DNA of 64,000 bases from CAZUAQ01 sp964618455 (GTDB lineage: Bacteria > Planctomycetota > Phycisphaerae > UBA1845 > PWPN01): positions 1-64,000 of the forward strand of contig CAZUAQ010000003.1 in the NCBI GenBank assembly GCA_964618455.1, written 5' to 3'. Each line of letters begins with the position of its first letter. Position 1 is the first letter of the stretch. A program made the translations under genes and the position numbers. Below, piece after piece: positions 43,355-51,578 of the stretch. The notes beneath the pieces were generated by a model. It saw only the letters and a list, made by a program, of their open reading frames with translations. It searched no databases and was not told the DNA's origin.

Positions 43355-44515
43355 ATGACCCAGGTCGTGGATGATTGGGTGGATCGGTTGAAGGGTCGGC
43401 TCGAACCGGTCGGCGAGATGACGCACTGGGAGCGCATGGCGGCGGCGTTCGATCTCCAGCCGACCGACTACGTGCCGGTCGCGCCGGAGCTGGACTACTG
43501 GCAGATCACCTACGCGGGCTATTCGCATCGCGAGGTCTACAACAACGTCGACAAGACCACCGACGCCTGCATCAAGACGTGGTCGGAACTGCGCACCGAT
43601 GCGATCTGGATGTACATCGACATCAGCCACCAGATCGAGCATTTCATCCCGGCGGAGCAACGCGCCGAGCACTTCATCCATCGCGGTCGCGACGATTACC
43701 TGATGTTCAAGCCGCTGGTGGAGACGCTGGACGACGCCATCGCGCTGTATGAGGAGCGCACCTTCGAGAAATTCCTTCCCGACTCGCGCCCGCTGACGCA
43801 CTATACGCCGCACATGGTCCAGTTGCTCGAATTCCAGGAGAAGATGGATCGCGCGGTGCCGGTCATCATCGGCATCGGCACGCCGACGAACTACGCGGAG
43901 ACGATCGTTGAGGTGCAGCGCTTCCTGAAGTGGATGGTGACCGAGCCGGAAGCAAAGGTGCGGCACTATCTCAATCTCGCGCTGCAGGAGCGTCTGGAGG
44001 CACTTGATTACTACCGCGCGTACGCCGCCGACAACGGCGCCGCGTTCTGCTGCTGCTTCGGCGGGGCGCGGACGTGGGGGCCGAAGCATCTCGACAAGTT
44101 CGGCGATGTGGATCGCATCTTCGTCGAGAAGGCGAAGACGATCTTTCCGTACACCTTCTGGCACGTGTGCGGGCACAACCTGCAGTACGCGTTGGAGATG
44201 ATCTCCGGGTGGGACGGCATCAAGGCGGTGCAGTACGACATGCCGTATTACGGGCAGGATCTCGGCTGGCCGGAGTGGTTCGAGCACGTCGCCCGCCTGC
44301 TCAAGGGGCGCCAGTGCGCGGCCAACTCCCCGACGACGCAGCTTGCCTGTCACGGATCGACCGAGGAGGTACGGCGCATGGTCCGCGACTTTATCGACGC
44401 CACGACACCGCATACCACAGCGTGTGTCATGCCCGGGTGCGAGGTGGATTCGTTTTCACCGACGGAGAATGTCGTGGCCATGATCGCCGCCGCGCGGGAA
44501 CGGAGAATCGCATGA
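43355..44515 (+). CDS. MtaA/UroD-family zinc methyltransferase
   Basis: A 386-residue protein of the uroporphyrinogen decarboxylase-like methyltransferase family. Zinc ligands typical of MtaA/MtbA/CmuA are present: H270-V-C272 and C362, so it is likely a methylcobamide:acceptor methyltransferase rather than a haem enzyme. The acceptor could be coenzyme M-like thiol, homocysteine or tetrahydrofolate; the sequence does not decide. The ATG at 43355 follows GGAG at good spacing. Its stop overlaps the next gene (ATGA). The TIM-barrel core appears intact. Confidence 0.85.
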   Translation: MTQVVDDWVDRLKGRLEPVGEMTHWERMAAAFDLQPTDYVPVAPELDYWQITYAGYSHREVYNNVDKTTDACIKTWSELRTDAIWMYIDISHQIEHFIPAEQRAEHFIHRGRDDYLMFKPLVETLDDAIALYEERTFEKFLPDSRPLTHYTPHMVQLLEFQEKMDRAVPVIIGIGTPTNYAETIVEVQRFLKWMVTEPEAKVRHYLNLALQERLEALDYYRAYAADNGAAFCCCFGGARTWGPKHLDKFGDVDRIFVEKAKTIFPYTFWHVCGHNLQYALEMISGWDGIKAVQYDMPYYGQDLGWPEWFEHVARLLKGRQCAANSPTTQLACHGSTEEVRRMVRDFIDATTPHTTACVMPGCEVDSFSPTENVVAMIAAARERRIA

Positions 44516-45201
44516 GTGCCCCATCGACGACCACCGTGGTTTCGCTCAAGCTCGAGGTGGATGAGCGCGAGGCGTGCCGCTGCATGGGTTACAAGCCCGA
44601 CAAACGACTTCGCCCTGACATCCAGAACGAACTCGATCAGCGCCTGGCCGAGGCGGAGAAACTGCTTCAGCCCAAGGCGATGTTCACCATTCTCGACGTG
44701 ACGCACATGAGCGATACGGAGTTGCGTTTGAACGGCGGCACGGCGTTTCACGGGCCGATCGCGGGGTTTCTGAAACCGGCACGACGCGTGGCGGTGGGTG
44801 TGGTGACCATCGGTCCGAAACTCGAGCGCCGTGCGACGGAACTGATGAAGGAGGACAACATACTGGCGGGGTTCACGCTGGACGCCATCGGCTCGGCGGC
44901 GGCGGACCTGGCCTGCGACGCGCTGATCGATCACCTGCAGATGAAGGTCATCGAGGCGGGCGAGGCGGTCACACCCCCGTTCAGTCCCGGGTATTGCGGC
45001 TTACCCATGGATCAGCAGAAGCCCCTCTTTCAACTCGTGGACGGCTCGGAGATCGGCGTGAAGCTGAACGAGACGATGATGATGCACCCGGTCAAGAGCG
45101 TATCCGCCCTGATCGGCATCGGCCCGCAGGAGGAAGTCGTGGAGCACGGTGTGCCGTGCCAGTGGTGCGACCTGCACACGTGCAAAATGCGCCGGGATTG
45201 A
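44512..45201 (+). CDS. MetH-activation-domain-like corrinoid protein
   Basis: A 229-residue protein that resembles the AdoMet-binding activation domain of cobalamin-dependent methionine synthase (SPGYCGLPMDQQKPLFQLVD, key residues PGY....Q..LF.L; LNETMMMHPVKSVSALIGIG, key residues E.MMM.P.KSV). Such stand-alone proteins accompany corrinoid methyltransferases and probably help rescue oxidised cobalt. The C-terminal PCQWCDLHTCKMR holds three Cys and could bind a metal or a cluster. Overlaps the methyltransferase stop by four bases, so the three genes form one operon. Confidence 0.78.
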   Translation: MSAPSTTTVVSLKLEVDEREACRCMGYKPDKRLRPDIQNELDQRLAEAEKLLQPKAMFTILDVTHMSDTELRLNGGTAFHGPIAGFLKPARRVAVGVVTIGPKLERRATELMKEDNILAGFTLDAIGSAAADLACDALIDHLQMKVIEAGEAVTPPFSPGYCGLPMDQQKPLFQLVDGSEIGVKLNETMMMHPVKSVSALIGIGPQEEVVEHGVPCQWCDLHTCKMRRD

Positions 45202-45233
45202 GCGCTGCAACTTGCTTCCCAATCGCCATGACC

Positions 45234-46361
45234 TCAGGCCTGGGCGATCGTGTGATCCAGCATCGTTCGCAAGCGATCCCACTGAAACGCCTCCACCTTC
45301 TTTCGAGCGGAGGAAGCGGCCCGCGTGAGGTCTTCGCCGCGCTGCACCTGTTCGCTCAACTCCGCAATCCGTTTCGCCAGGTGATCCACCGAGCCGTCAT
45401 AGAAGAAGTGCTTCGCATCCGGCACGCCCGCCAGGATCTCCGGGTACGCCAGACGCTTTGGCAGCAGGGGATACGCCCCCGCCAACATTGCCTCCACCAC
45501 GCTGATGCCGAAGAATTCGTGGTTCGCGGTGGAGATGATCACGTCGACATCGAGGAGCGCTTGCCGGTAGGCCTCGCGCGAGGGTTGGTAACCCCAGCGG
45601 ATGATGCGTTCGGCGAATTCGCGCTCGGCCTCGGCGAAGATCGCAGGGGCGTCGCGGAACTGTTCACCCACTACGCTGAGTCGAAACGGGACGCCGCGCT
45701 TTTGGACGAGGCGCAGCGTTTCGAAGAAGAGTTCGGGATTCTTGTCGTGTTCCCACCGCGCCGCCCAGAGCAGATGCAGCGGTCCCGGCGGACGCATGTC
45801 GCGCGCGGGGAAGGCTTCGATCCCAGGGGGATGGATCTCCGACCTCGCGCGGATGGCGTCCACGGCACTGAGCGTGTGATGATCGGGCATACGCTTGAGA
45901 AACGTCGGCAGAGCTTCGAGGAAAGCGTCGCGATGGTAGGCGGAGTTGAACCACACCCGGTCCGCGGCCAGCGCGGTGGTCATGTTGGTCAGCACGAAGT
46001 GATAGTCGCGTTCCGTCTCATGGCGAACCGGGTAGGTGAGCTGGTTCTCGTGGAAGTAGACGATGGCGGGAAGATTGCGTACCGCCGGCGGGGCGAGGCC
46101 CTTGAACTCCGCCAGGTTGAGCATGTCCGAGCAGAAGATGGCATCCCACGCCTCACCGTGACGTGAACGCCCGGCGACCTGGTCGGCGAAGGTGATGGCG
46201 GCATGTCGCATCCGCCACTTCCACTTGTTCGGCGGGAGGGTCAACAGCGTCCAGTCGTGCGCGCTGCCCACGGCCCATCCGTCGAGAAAAGCCCGATGGC
46301 TTCCACCGTAATAGGCTTCAAGGGCGAGGATGCGCAGCGATGGAGTGGGCGGACTCGACAT
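45234..46361 (-). CDS. GT4-like glycosyltransferase, tRNA-queuosine mannosyltransferase (GTDC1) family
   Basis: A 375-residue glycosyltransferase. The N-terminal LALEAYYGGSHRAFLDGW, PPNKWKWRMRHAA and DAIFCSDMLNLAEFKGL are hallmarks of the DUF3524/GTDC1 family; HENQLTYP and the C-terminal GT4 stretch ANHEFFGISVVEAMLAGAYPLLP (key E..G....E) are also present. Vertebrate GTDC1 mannosylates queuosine in tRNA-Asp; bacterial members are little studied. By family, this one may glycosylate a queuosine tRNA, but a surface glycan role cannot be excluded. It follows the MutS-like gene by 9 bp on the same strand. Confidence 0.8.
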   Translation of the reverse strand: MSSPPTPSLRILALEAYYGGSHRAFLDGWAVGSAHDWTLLTLPPNKWKWRMRHAAITFADQVAGRSRHGEAWDAIFCSDMLNLAEFKGLAPPAVRNLPAIVYFHENQLTYPVRHETERDYHFVLTNMTTALAADRVWFNSAYHRDAFLEALPTFLKRMPDHHTLSAVDAIRARSEIHPPGIEAFPARDMRPPGPLHLLWAARWEHDKNPELFFETLRLVQKRGVPFRLSVVGEQFRDAPAIFAEAEREFAERIIRWGYQPSREAYRQALLDVDVIISTANHEFFGISVVEAMLAGAYPLLPKRLAYPEILAGVPDAKHFFYDGSVDHLAKRIAELSEQVQRGEDLTRAASSARKKVEAFQWDRLRTMLDHTIAQA

Positions 46362-46370
46362 GCGTGATCG

Positions 46371-48320
46371 TCAATCGGATTGGCCCGCCGCCATGCCTTT
46401 CTCGAGCCAGGCGTGAGCGCGTTGCATCAGCGATTCCGGGTAACCCTCGCGTTCGAGCACGCGCAGGGCGTTACGCGTCTGCGCCGCGCCTTCGCGGATA
46501 CGGTAATCGAACACGAGTCCCTCGTGATCGAGATCTTCACGGAAGTGATAGTTGGCGGCGCGGGTTCCGTCGGCGAGGTCGGTCAGTTCTTTCTCGTGCG
46601 TGGCGAGAATGACGTAGTCCGAGGCGTCCAGCAGGTGCTCGACGACAGCAAGGCTGGCCGCCACCTGCTCCTCGGAATTCGTTCCGCGGAAGGGTTCGTC
46701 GATCAACCCGAGGACCGGTGCGTCGCGGCCCTCCGCCAGGACCATCCGCTTCAACTGCCGAACCTCCGCCAGGAAGTAGCTCTCGGCATCGGTCAGGCTG
46801 TCGCGGGCGCGCAGGTCGGTGATCAGGTGAACCGGGTTGAGCGTCATCGCCTCGGCGGTGGCGGCGGTGCCGACCTGGGCCAGCAGCACGTTCACGCCCA
46901 CCATGCGAATGAACGTGCTCTTGCCCGACATGTTCGAGCCGGTGATGAGCCACATGCGCTGCGTGGCGGAAAGCTCCAGGTCGTTGGCGACGACGACATC
47001 GGGATGGATCATGGGATGACGCCCGCCGACGATGCGAAGGGTTTCTTCCTCGGTGACCTCCGGCATGCAGGCGACCGGTTGCTCCCAGGCCCACGTGGCC
47101 AGGCTGCACAAGGCGTCCAGTTCGGCCATCGCCGAGAGGCCGCGATGCAGGGCGTCGCGATGCGGATGGGCGATGTGAAGAATGCCCTCCGCCACGTGCA
47201 GGTCGTAGAACATCAGCGCGTTAAGCAGCGTGTGAATGAAGCCGCCGGTATCCACCCAGCCCAGGCGTCGCGACAGCTTCGGGAGCGCGGCCTCGTCCGC
47301 GACGGCGGCCATGGCCTGCCGGATCTCGCCGAGCGTGTCGTTCTCGGGCAGGTCCTCGACCGCCTGCCGGGCGACCGCCCCGTATCCGCCGGCAACGAAG
47401 GCGACGTGACGCCACGGGACAAGCGCTTCATTCAGTGTCGAGCGCATCGTGCCGTAGAGACTTCCGTTGATCAGCAGCAGGAGCACGACCGGGCCCAACG
47501 CCGAGACGCCGAGACTCGTGAAGAACCAGAAGCCGATGCTGACGAGCGTGATGACGACCGACACGCAGGACCAGAGGCGAAGCACGACCGAGCGGCTACG
47601 CCAGGGAATCGGCTTGATGGTGCGCAGCGCGATGACCATCCGGTCGAGATAGGCGTCCTTGTCGCGCAAAGTGGCGGTGGCGCCCATGAGTTCTAGCCGC
47701 TCGCGCGGATGGGCATCGAGCCAGCATACTGCTTTCTGACGCTCGCGAATCTTCGCAACGTGCAAGCAGGGGTGCTCGAGCATCTCCGCCAGGCGTCGCA
47801 TTCCGAGTACGGAGGACGTTCGGTTCAACAAACCGAAGATACCGACCGGTTTGGCGAAGAGATCGAGGTCGTCGCGTTCCTGGCCCGTAAGTTCGCCGGT
47901 CGGTTCATCCTCGAGAAAGGCGGCCATGCCGGCCCGCTCATCCTCGGGTGGTGATGGACGTTCGCCCGAACGGATCACGCGGCTCTGCCCGCCGAGGCGG
48001 TCCTTCGTTTCGTCGCACATGTCCAGACGCAGGTCGGCCGCCTCGCGCTGCCACCGCACGCCGCGATGCACACGAACGAGTACGCCGAACAGGATGGCGC
48101 ACGCCGCCATGGTCAGAATCCCGAGCACCGGCGTGCCCTGGAGCCCGAAAAACGCGACGAAAATACCAAGAAACACAAGGACCCGCAGCCACGCCCAGAC
48201 AATCTCCGCCGAACGCGTCTTCTGCCGGATCTGTATGAGATCCTCGCGGTGCCGGGCCAGCCAGGCGACCTTGCCCGAAAGATCCTGCGGTGTGTCCGTG
48301 CGTGTGTTGTTGGCGGTCAT
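46371..48320 (-). CDS. Membrane-anchored MutS-like ATPase
   Basis: A 649-residue protein. The C-terminal domain is a MutS-family ATPase: Walker A GSNMSGKST (461-469), Walker B LGLIDEP near 537-543, and a THEKEL switch motif. It has no mismatch-recognition or connector domains. Instead the N-terminal half has two pairs of hydrophobic segments (about 45-90 and 235-285), so it is probably in the membrane. Homologues of this kind are common in Bacteroidetes and planctomycetes and have no known function; a DNA repair role is doubtful. The ATG at 48320 has GAGGAG upstream. It is followed by the GTDC1-like gene. Confidence 0.82.
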   Translation of the reverse strand: MTANNTRTDTPQDLSGKVAWLARHREDLIQIRQKTRSAEIVWAWLRVLVFLGIFVAFFGLQGTPVLGILTMAACAILFGVLVRVHRGVRWQREAADLRLDMCDETKDRLGGQSRVIRSGERPSPPEDERAGMAAFLEDEPTGELTGQERDDLDLFAKPVGIFGLLNRTSSVLGMRRLAEMLEHPCLHVAKIRERQKAVCWLDAHPRERLELMGATATLRDKDAYLDRMVIALRTIKPIPWRSRSVVLRLWSCVSVVITLVSIGFWFFTSLGVSALGPVVLLLLINGSLYGTMRSTLNEALVPWRHVAFVAGGYGAVARQAVEDLPENDTLGEIRQAMAAVADEAALPKLSRRLGWVDTGGFIHTLLNALMFYDLHVAEGILHIAHPHRDALHRGLSAMAELDALCSLATWAWEQPVACMPEVTEEETLRIVGGRHPMIHPDVVVANDLELSATQRMWLITGSNMSGKSTFIRMVGVNVLLAQVGTAATAEAMTLNPVHLITDLRARDSLTDAESYFLAEVRQLKRMVLAEGRDAPVLGLIDEPFRGTNSEEQVAASLAVVEHLLDASDYVILATHEKELTDLADGTRAANYHFREDLDHEGLVFDYRIREGAAQTRNALRVLEREGYPESLMQRAHAWLEKGMAAGQSD

Positions 48321-48432
48321 CCCGAACTCCTCTACGCTTGAAGGCCGCATGATACTCGATGCGGAGATGCTTGGGTACGCGTCCTTCCCGGGTAAATCTT
48401 TACGAAAAACGGTGCGACGAGGGTTTGAGCGA

Positions 48433-48441
48433 TGATATAAT
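48433..48441 (+). promoter_or_regulatory. Extended -10 promoter of the STAS gene
   Basis: TGATATAAT is a perfect extended -10 box. The start codon is 47 nt downstream with GAAAGGA in front. Confidence 0.6.
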
Positions 48442-48487
48442 GACCGTGATTCACGTTCGCCCCTTTCCTCCCCCGAAAGGAATCACC

Positions 48488-48859
48488 ATGCCCGGCGCTT
48501 CCCGCATAGTCGTCCAGTCAATACGCGACGTGACGGTCGTCCAGTTTGAGGATATTCAGATTCGCGACATGAACCAGGTGCAGCAGATCGCCTCCGATCT
48601 GTACGAGCTGGTGGACAACCAGGCCCGCCGAAACCTGATTCTCGATTTCGGCAAGGTGGTCATGCTTTCGTCGTCCGCGCTGGGCGTGCTCATCACGCTG
48701 AACAAGAAAACGCAGTCTCAGAAGGGCAAGCTCGTGCTGGTCGGCATTCGCGATGACATCTTCAGGCTCTTCAAGTTGGCCAAGATGCACAAGCTGTTCA
48801 CCTTCTGCAACAGTGAGGATGAAGCGCTCGGCGAATTCGGCCACACGTCGGCGGGCTGA
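48488..48859 (+). CDS. STAS-domain anti-sigma factor antagonist
   Basis: A 123-residue single STAS domain of the SpoIIAA/RsbV type. The segment FGKVVMLSSSALGVLITL aligns with the phosphorylated Ser region, with Ser at the expected place; the usual Asp before it is replaced by Leu (MLSSSALG rather than xDSSGLG). It would bind an anti-sigma kinase or another partner and be switched by phosphorylation, reset by a SpoIIE-type phosphatase such as the one at 8286-10454. No kinase gene is in the window. ATG 48488 has a GAAAGGA site; the long upstream extension is rejected. Confidence 0.85.
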   Translation: MPGASRIVVQSIRDVTVVQFEDIQIRDMNQVQQIASDLYELVDNQARRNLILDFGKVVMLSSSALGVLITLNKKTQSQKGKLVLVGIRDDIFRLFKLAKMHKLFTFCNSEDEALGEFGHTSAG

Positions 48860-49035
48860 GTCGAAGGTTTGTGACGGCGATTAAAGCCAAAGTATGGTGA
48901 GAATGGGCGATCACTCATCCCTCGCCGCCGGTTGACGACACCCTCCTCCAACACCATCATGTCACATTCTTCCCGCTTTCCTGAGAGTGAGGGCGGGCGC
49001 GATCCATCCAGTGTTTATCAGCGGAGCAGGACACC

Positions 49036-51525
49036 ATGAGCAGACATCCAGGGATTCCGGCGATTCTTTGCATTCAGATGTTGACGGTGACGGCGTGCGC
49101 GACGGCACAATCCCGAGACGTCACCGGGGACGCGCGGAAGGCCGATTTCGAGCAGTTGCATCCGATCGACGAAGAGGGCGTGTTCTGGATTCCCAAGCAG
49201 AAGGGCATGATGGGCGAGCATCCCTTCCCTTCACCCAACCGCGCCATGGGGGACATCCTCGAGGATCGCGCGCCGTCGCCGCCCGTACGCTGCCGGCTGG
49301 TGGACTATGTCGATTGCTCGAAGAAGACGCACCATTTCCGCGAGCGGAGTGAGCGCGGTGAGGGCGGGCCGTCCCACGTGGCGGAGATTCTCGGCAAGAA
49401 GTTCCGCGTGACGGGTCTGCCGCTCCAGGAGGACAACGGAGGTTACAACCGCTGGGTGCCGATGTTCTTCGAGTACCGCATGAAGACCAACAATCGCGCT
49501 GCCACACCGCACCTGATCGTCTACGAGATTCCCAACGATCGCGAACGCTACACGACCGTTTCGCTCACCGTGCCGGACGGCGTGGGCAAGGGACAGCCGT
49601 GGGCGCCGCCCTACACCGGACAGGAGGCGGTCGAAGTCGACGCGATGCACATCTCGCAGGAGCCGTTCTGGTACGAGCCCGATGTGGGCATCTGCATCTA
49701 CACCGGCCGTGACGTGCCTGTCGACAATCAGACGCACCTGCAGCACTTTGTCTTCTTCGCCAAGTCGGCGGAGATCGACGTCCGCGTGTCCTCGTCCGCA
49801 CTGATGGAAGAGGTAAATGAGATGACCGGCGCGGCGGTCTCGAACATCTGGATCTTCGAGATTCTCGATCCGCTGGACGCCGCTTTCCCGAAGATCGAAC
49901 GGCCGAAGGACGCGCCGGAGCGCAAGTTCGGCATCTACACGACACATCCCTGGTACTACCTGGCGCATTACGGCGCCCCGCCGCACAACGTCAAGCAACG
50001 TCGCGTGTCGCTGCAGAACCTCTGCGACCTGGTGGCGTTCTGCGGTATGAACGTGATCCAGTTCAATGCCATCAACGGGAGTGACCGCGCGGGTCGGGCG
50101 TGGTACCCGGGAAGTTACTACTCGCAACTGGGCGCGGATCTCCTCTCGGAGCTGCCCCCGGTGGCGAAGAAGCGCGACATCGAGGTGATCCCCATTGTGA
50201 CCTCGATCACCGCCCCGCGGATGAGCGGCAACCAGAAGTTCGGCTTCAGCGAGGACTCGTTCCAGAAGCACTACAACCCCAAGGCCGATCCGCGGGCGTT
50301 CGAGAACCGCCCACCCGATCCGCTGCGACCCGAAGTACAGGCGTGGCTGACTCGGCACGTGATGGAGATCGCCCGGCGGGTCAAGCGGCATGACAACGTG
50401 CCCGGTGTGGGTTTCCGCGTGAACGGGAAGTTCGGCTTCTGCTACATCGCCGGCGAGGACAAGTCCTCGGGCCAGACGCGCGTCTTCCCCGCGCGGGAGA
50501 TGGGCTACTCCCGATGGAATCTCGAACAGTTCCGCGAGGAGAGCGGGCTCGACGTCCCGATGGATTCCATGAAAGCGTATACGTGGCTGCAGGAGGATCC
50601 CGATCGCTGGGAGGCCTGGCTCGATTTCCGCTGTCGACGTATCCACGACTACTGGCTCGAGCTGCGCGACATGCTCAAGGAGGTGCGGCCCGACTTCACG
50701 CTCTACATCTCGACGGTGCTGCCCTCGGAGGTGCTGGCGACGAACGTCCTCTGGCCCGGGAAGGATGCCCCCGAAGCCGAGCGCGAGAGGATTACGCTCG
50801 AGCTGCTTCGCGAGCATGGCTACGATCCACGTCTGTATAAGGATGACGAGGGGTTGATCATCCAACGCACGATGATGGTGGACTCGGACCGGATACACAG
50901 CACGCGTTGGGGACCGCCGTGGGGCAGTAATCCGATCCGCTATCGCGACTTCCACGAGCAGGACTTCCTGGCGTCGTGGTATCGGACTCCCGGCGGGGCG
51001 GCGGTGGAACTGTACCACTCCTACTGGGAGGAGCCGTTTCACCCGGACATCTGGGAGTTCGGGCCGGACAGTCGCGGGCCGAACAGCGGGATGCGCACCG
51101 CCACCTCCAGCGCGATCGGCCGCGAATTCTATCGGCCCATGACCTTTTCATTGGCGACAAGCCGTGACGAGATGATCGTGCTCAACGGCTGGGAGCGTCC
51201 GGTCCTCGGGCACGAACACAGCCTCAGGGCGATGGCCCAGGCGTATCGAGCCTTGCCGGCTCAGGCCCCCCTTGCGGTCGTTGAGGCGGGTGGTGGCCTG
51301 CAGATCGCCCGTTATGGGGACCGTCTGGCCCTGATCCACCACGCGCGAGGGAACCGGACCGTCCGAATTCCGCTGAACCCGCCGCTGCCCAAGGGACAGC
51401 GGCTCCGGGACGCCGCCACCCAGGAAATCTTCCTGGATGTTGACTCTTCGCAGCGCGATGCGTTTACTATAGATCTACAGGGCTATGATTTGAGGACGCT
51501 CGTTCTCGAGTCGATTTCGCCATAA
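49036..51525 (+). CDS. Secreted glycoside-hydrolase-like protein
   Basis: An 829-residue exported protein. The N-terminus (PAILCIQMLTVTACATAQ) fits a signal peptide, with a possible lipobox ending VTAC. Residues about 70-270 look like an N-terminal beta domain. About 290-650 resembles a TIM barrel with long loops (VIQFNAINGSDRAGRAWYPG, EVIPIVTSITAPRM, VPGVGFRVNGKFGF). The C-terminal 100 residues (APLAVVEAGGGLQIARYGDRL) look like a beta-sandwich cap. No CAZy family can be named; secreted planctomycete glycosidases often look like this. GGAG precedes the ATG. Confidence 0.6.
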   Translation: MSRHPGIPAILCIQMLTVTACATAQSRDVTGDARKADFEQLHPIDEEGVFWIPKQKGMMGEHPFPSPNRAMGDILEDRAPSPPVRCRLVDYVDCSKKTHHFRERSERGEGGPSHVAEILGKKFRVTGLPLQEDNGGYNRWVPMFFEYRMKTNNRAATPHLIVYEIPNDRERYTTVSLTVPDGVGKGQPWAPPYTGQEAVEVDAMHISQEPFWYEPDVGICIYTGRDVPVDNQTHLQHFVFFAKSAEIDVRVSSSALMEEVNEMTGAAVSNIWIFEILDPLDAAFPKIERPKDAPERKFGIYTTHPWYYLAHYGAPPHNVKQRRVSLQNLCDLVAFCGMNVIQFNAINGSDRAGRAWYPGSYYSQLGADLLSELPPVAKKRDIEVIPIVTSITAPRMSGNQKFGFSEDSFQKHYNPKADPRAFENRPPDPLRPEVQAWLTRHVMEIARRVKRHDNVPGVGFRVNGKFGFCYIAGEDKSSGQTRVFPAREMGYSRWNLEQFREESGLDVPMDSMKAYTWLQEDPDRWEAWLDFRCRRIHDYWLELRDMLKEVRPDFTLYISTVLPSEVLATNVLWPGKDAPEAERERITLELLREHGYDPRLYKDDEGLIIQRTMMVDSDRIHSTRWGPPWGSNPIRYRDFHEQDFLASWYRTPGGAAVELYHSYWEEPFHPDIWEFGPDSRGPNSGMRTATSSAIGREFYRPMTFSLATSRDEMIVLNGWERPVLGHEHSLRAMAQAYRALPAQAPLAVVEAGGGLQIARYGDRLALIHHARGNRTVRIPLNPPLPKGQRLRDAATQEIFLDVDSSQRDAFTIDLQGYDLRTLVLESISP

Positions 51526-51578
51526 AACCCGTGGATCTCGAGATTTCGACAGGACCTCTTACACGAGGGGATGGTTTC

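Noticed and set aside
42494..44413. 639-codon minus-strand frame
   Set aside because: Opposite the corrinoid operon, whose motifs are intact. It has no ribosome site or domain.
43355..44515. Uroporphyrinogen decarboxylase HemE
   Set aside because: The HxC...C zinc ligands and the corrinoid gene neighbours point to the MtaA-type methyltransferase branch, although hemB is 5 kb away.
49231..51042. 603-codon minus-strand frame
   Set aside because: Antisense of the secreted glycosidase-like gene.
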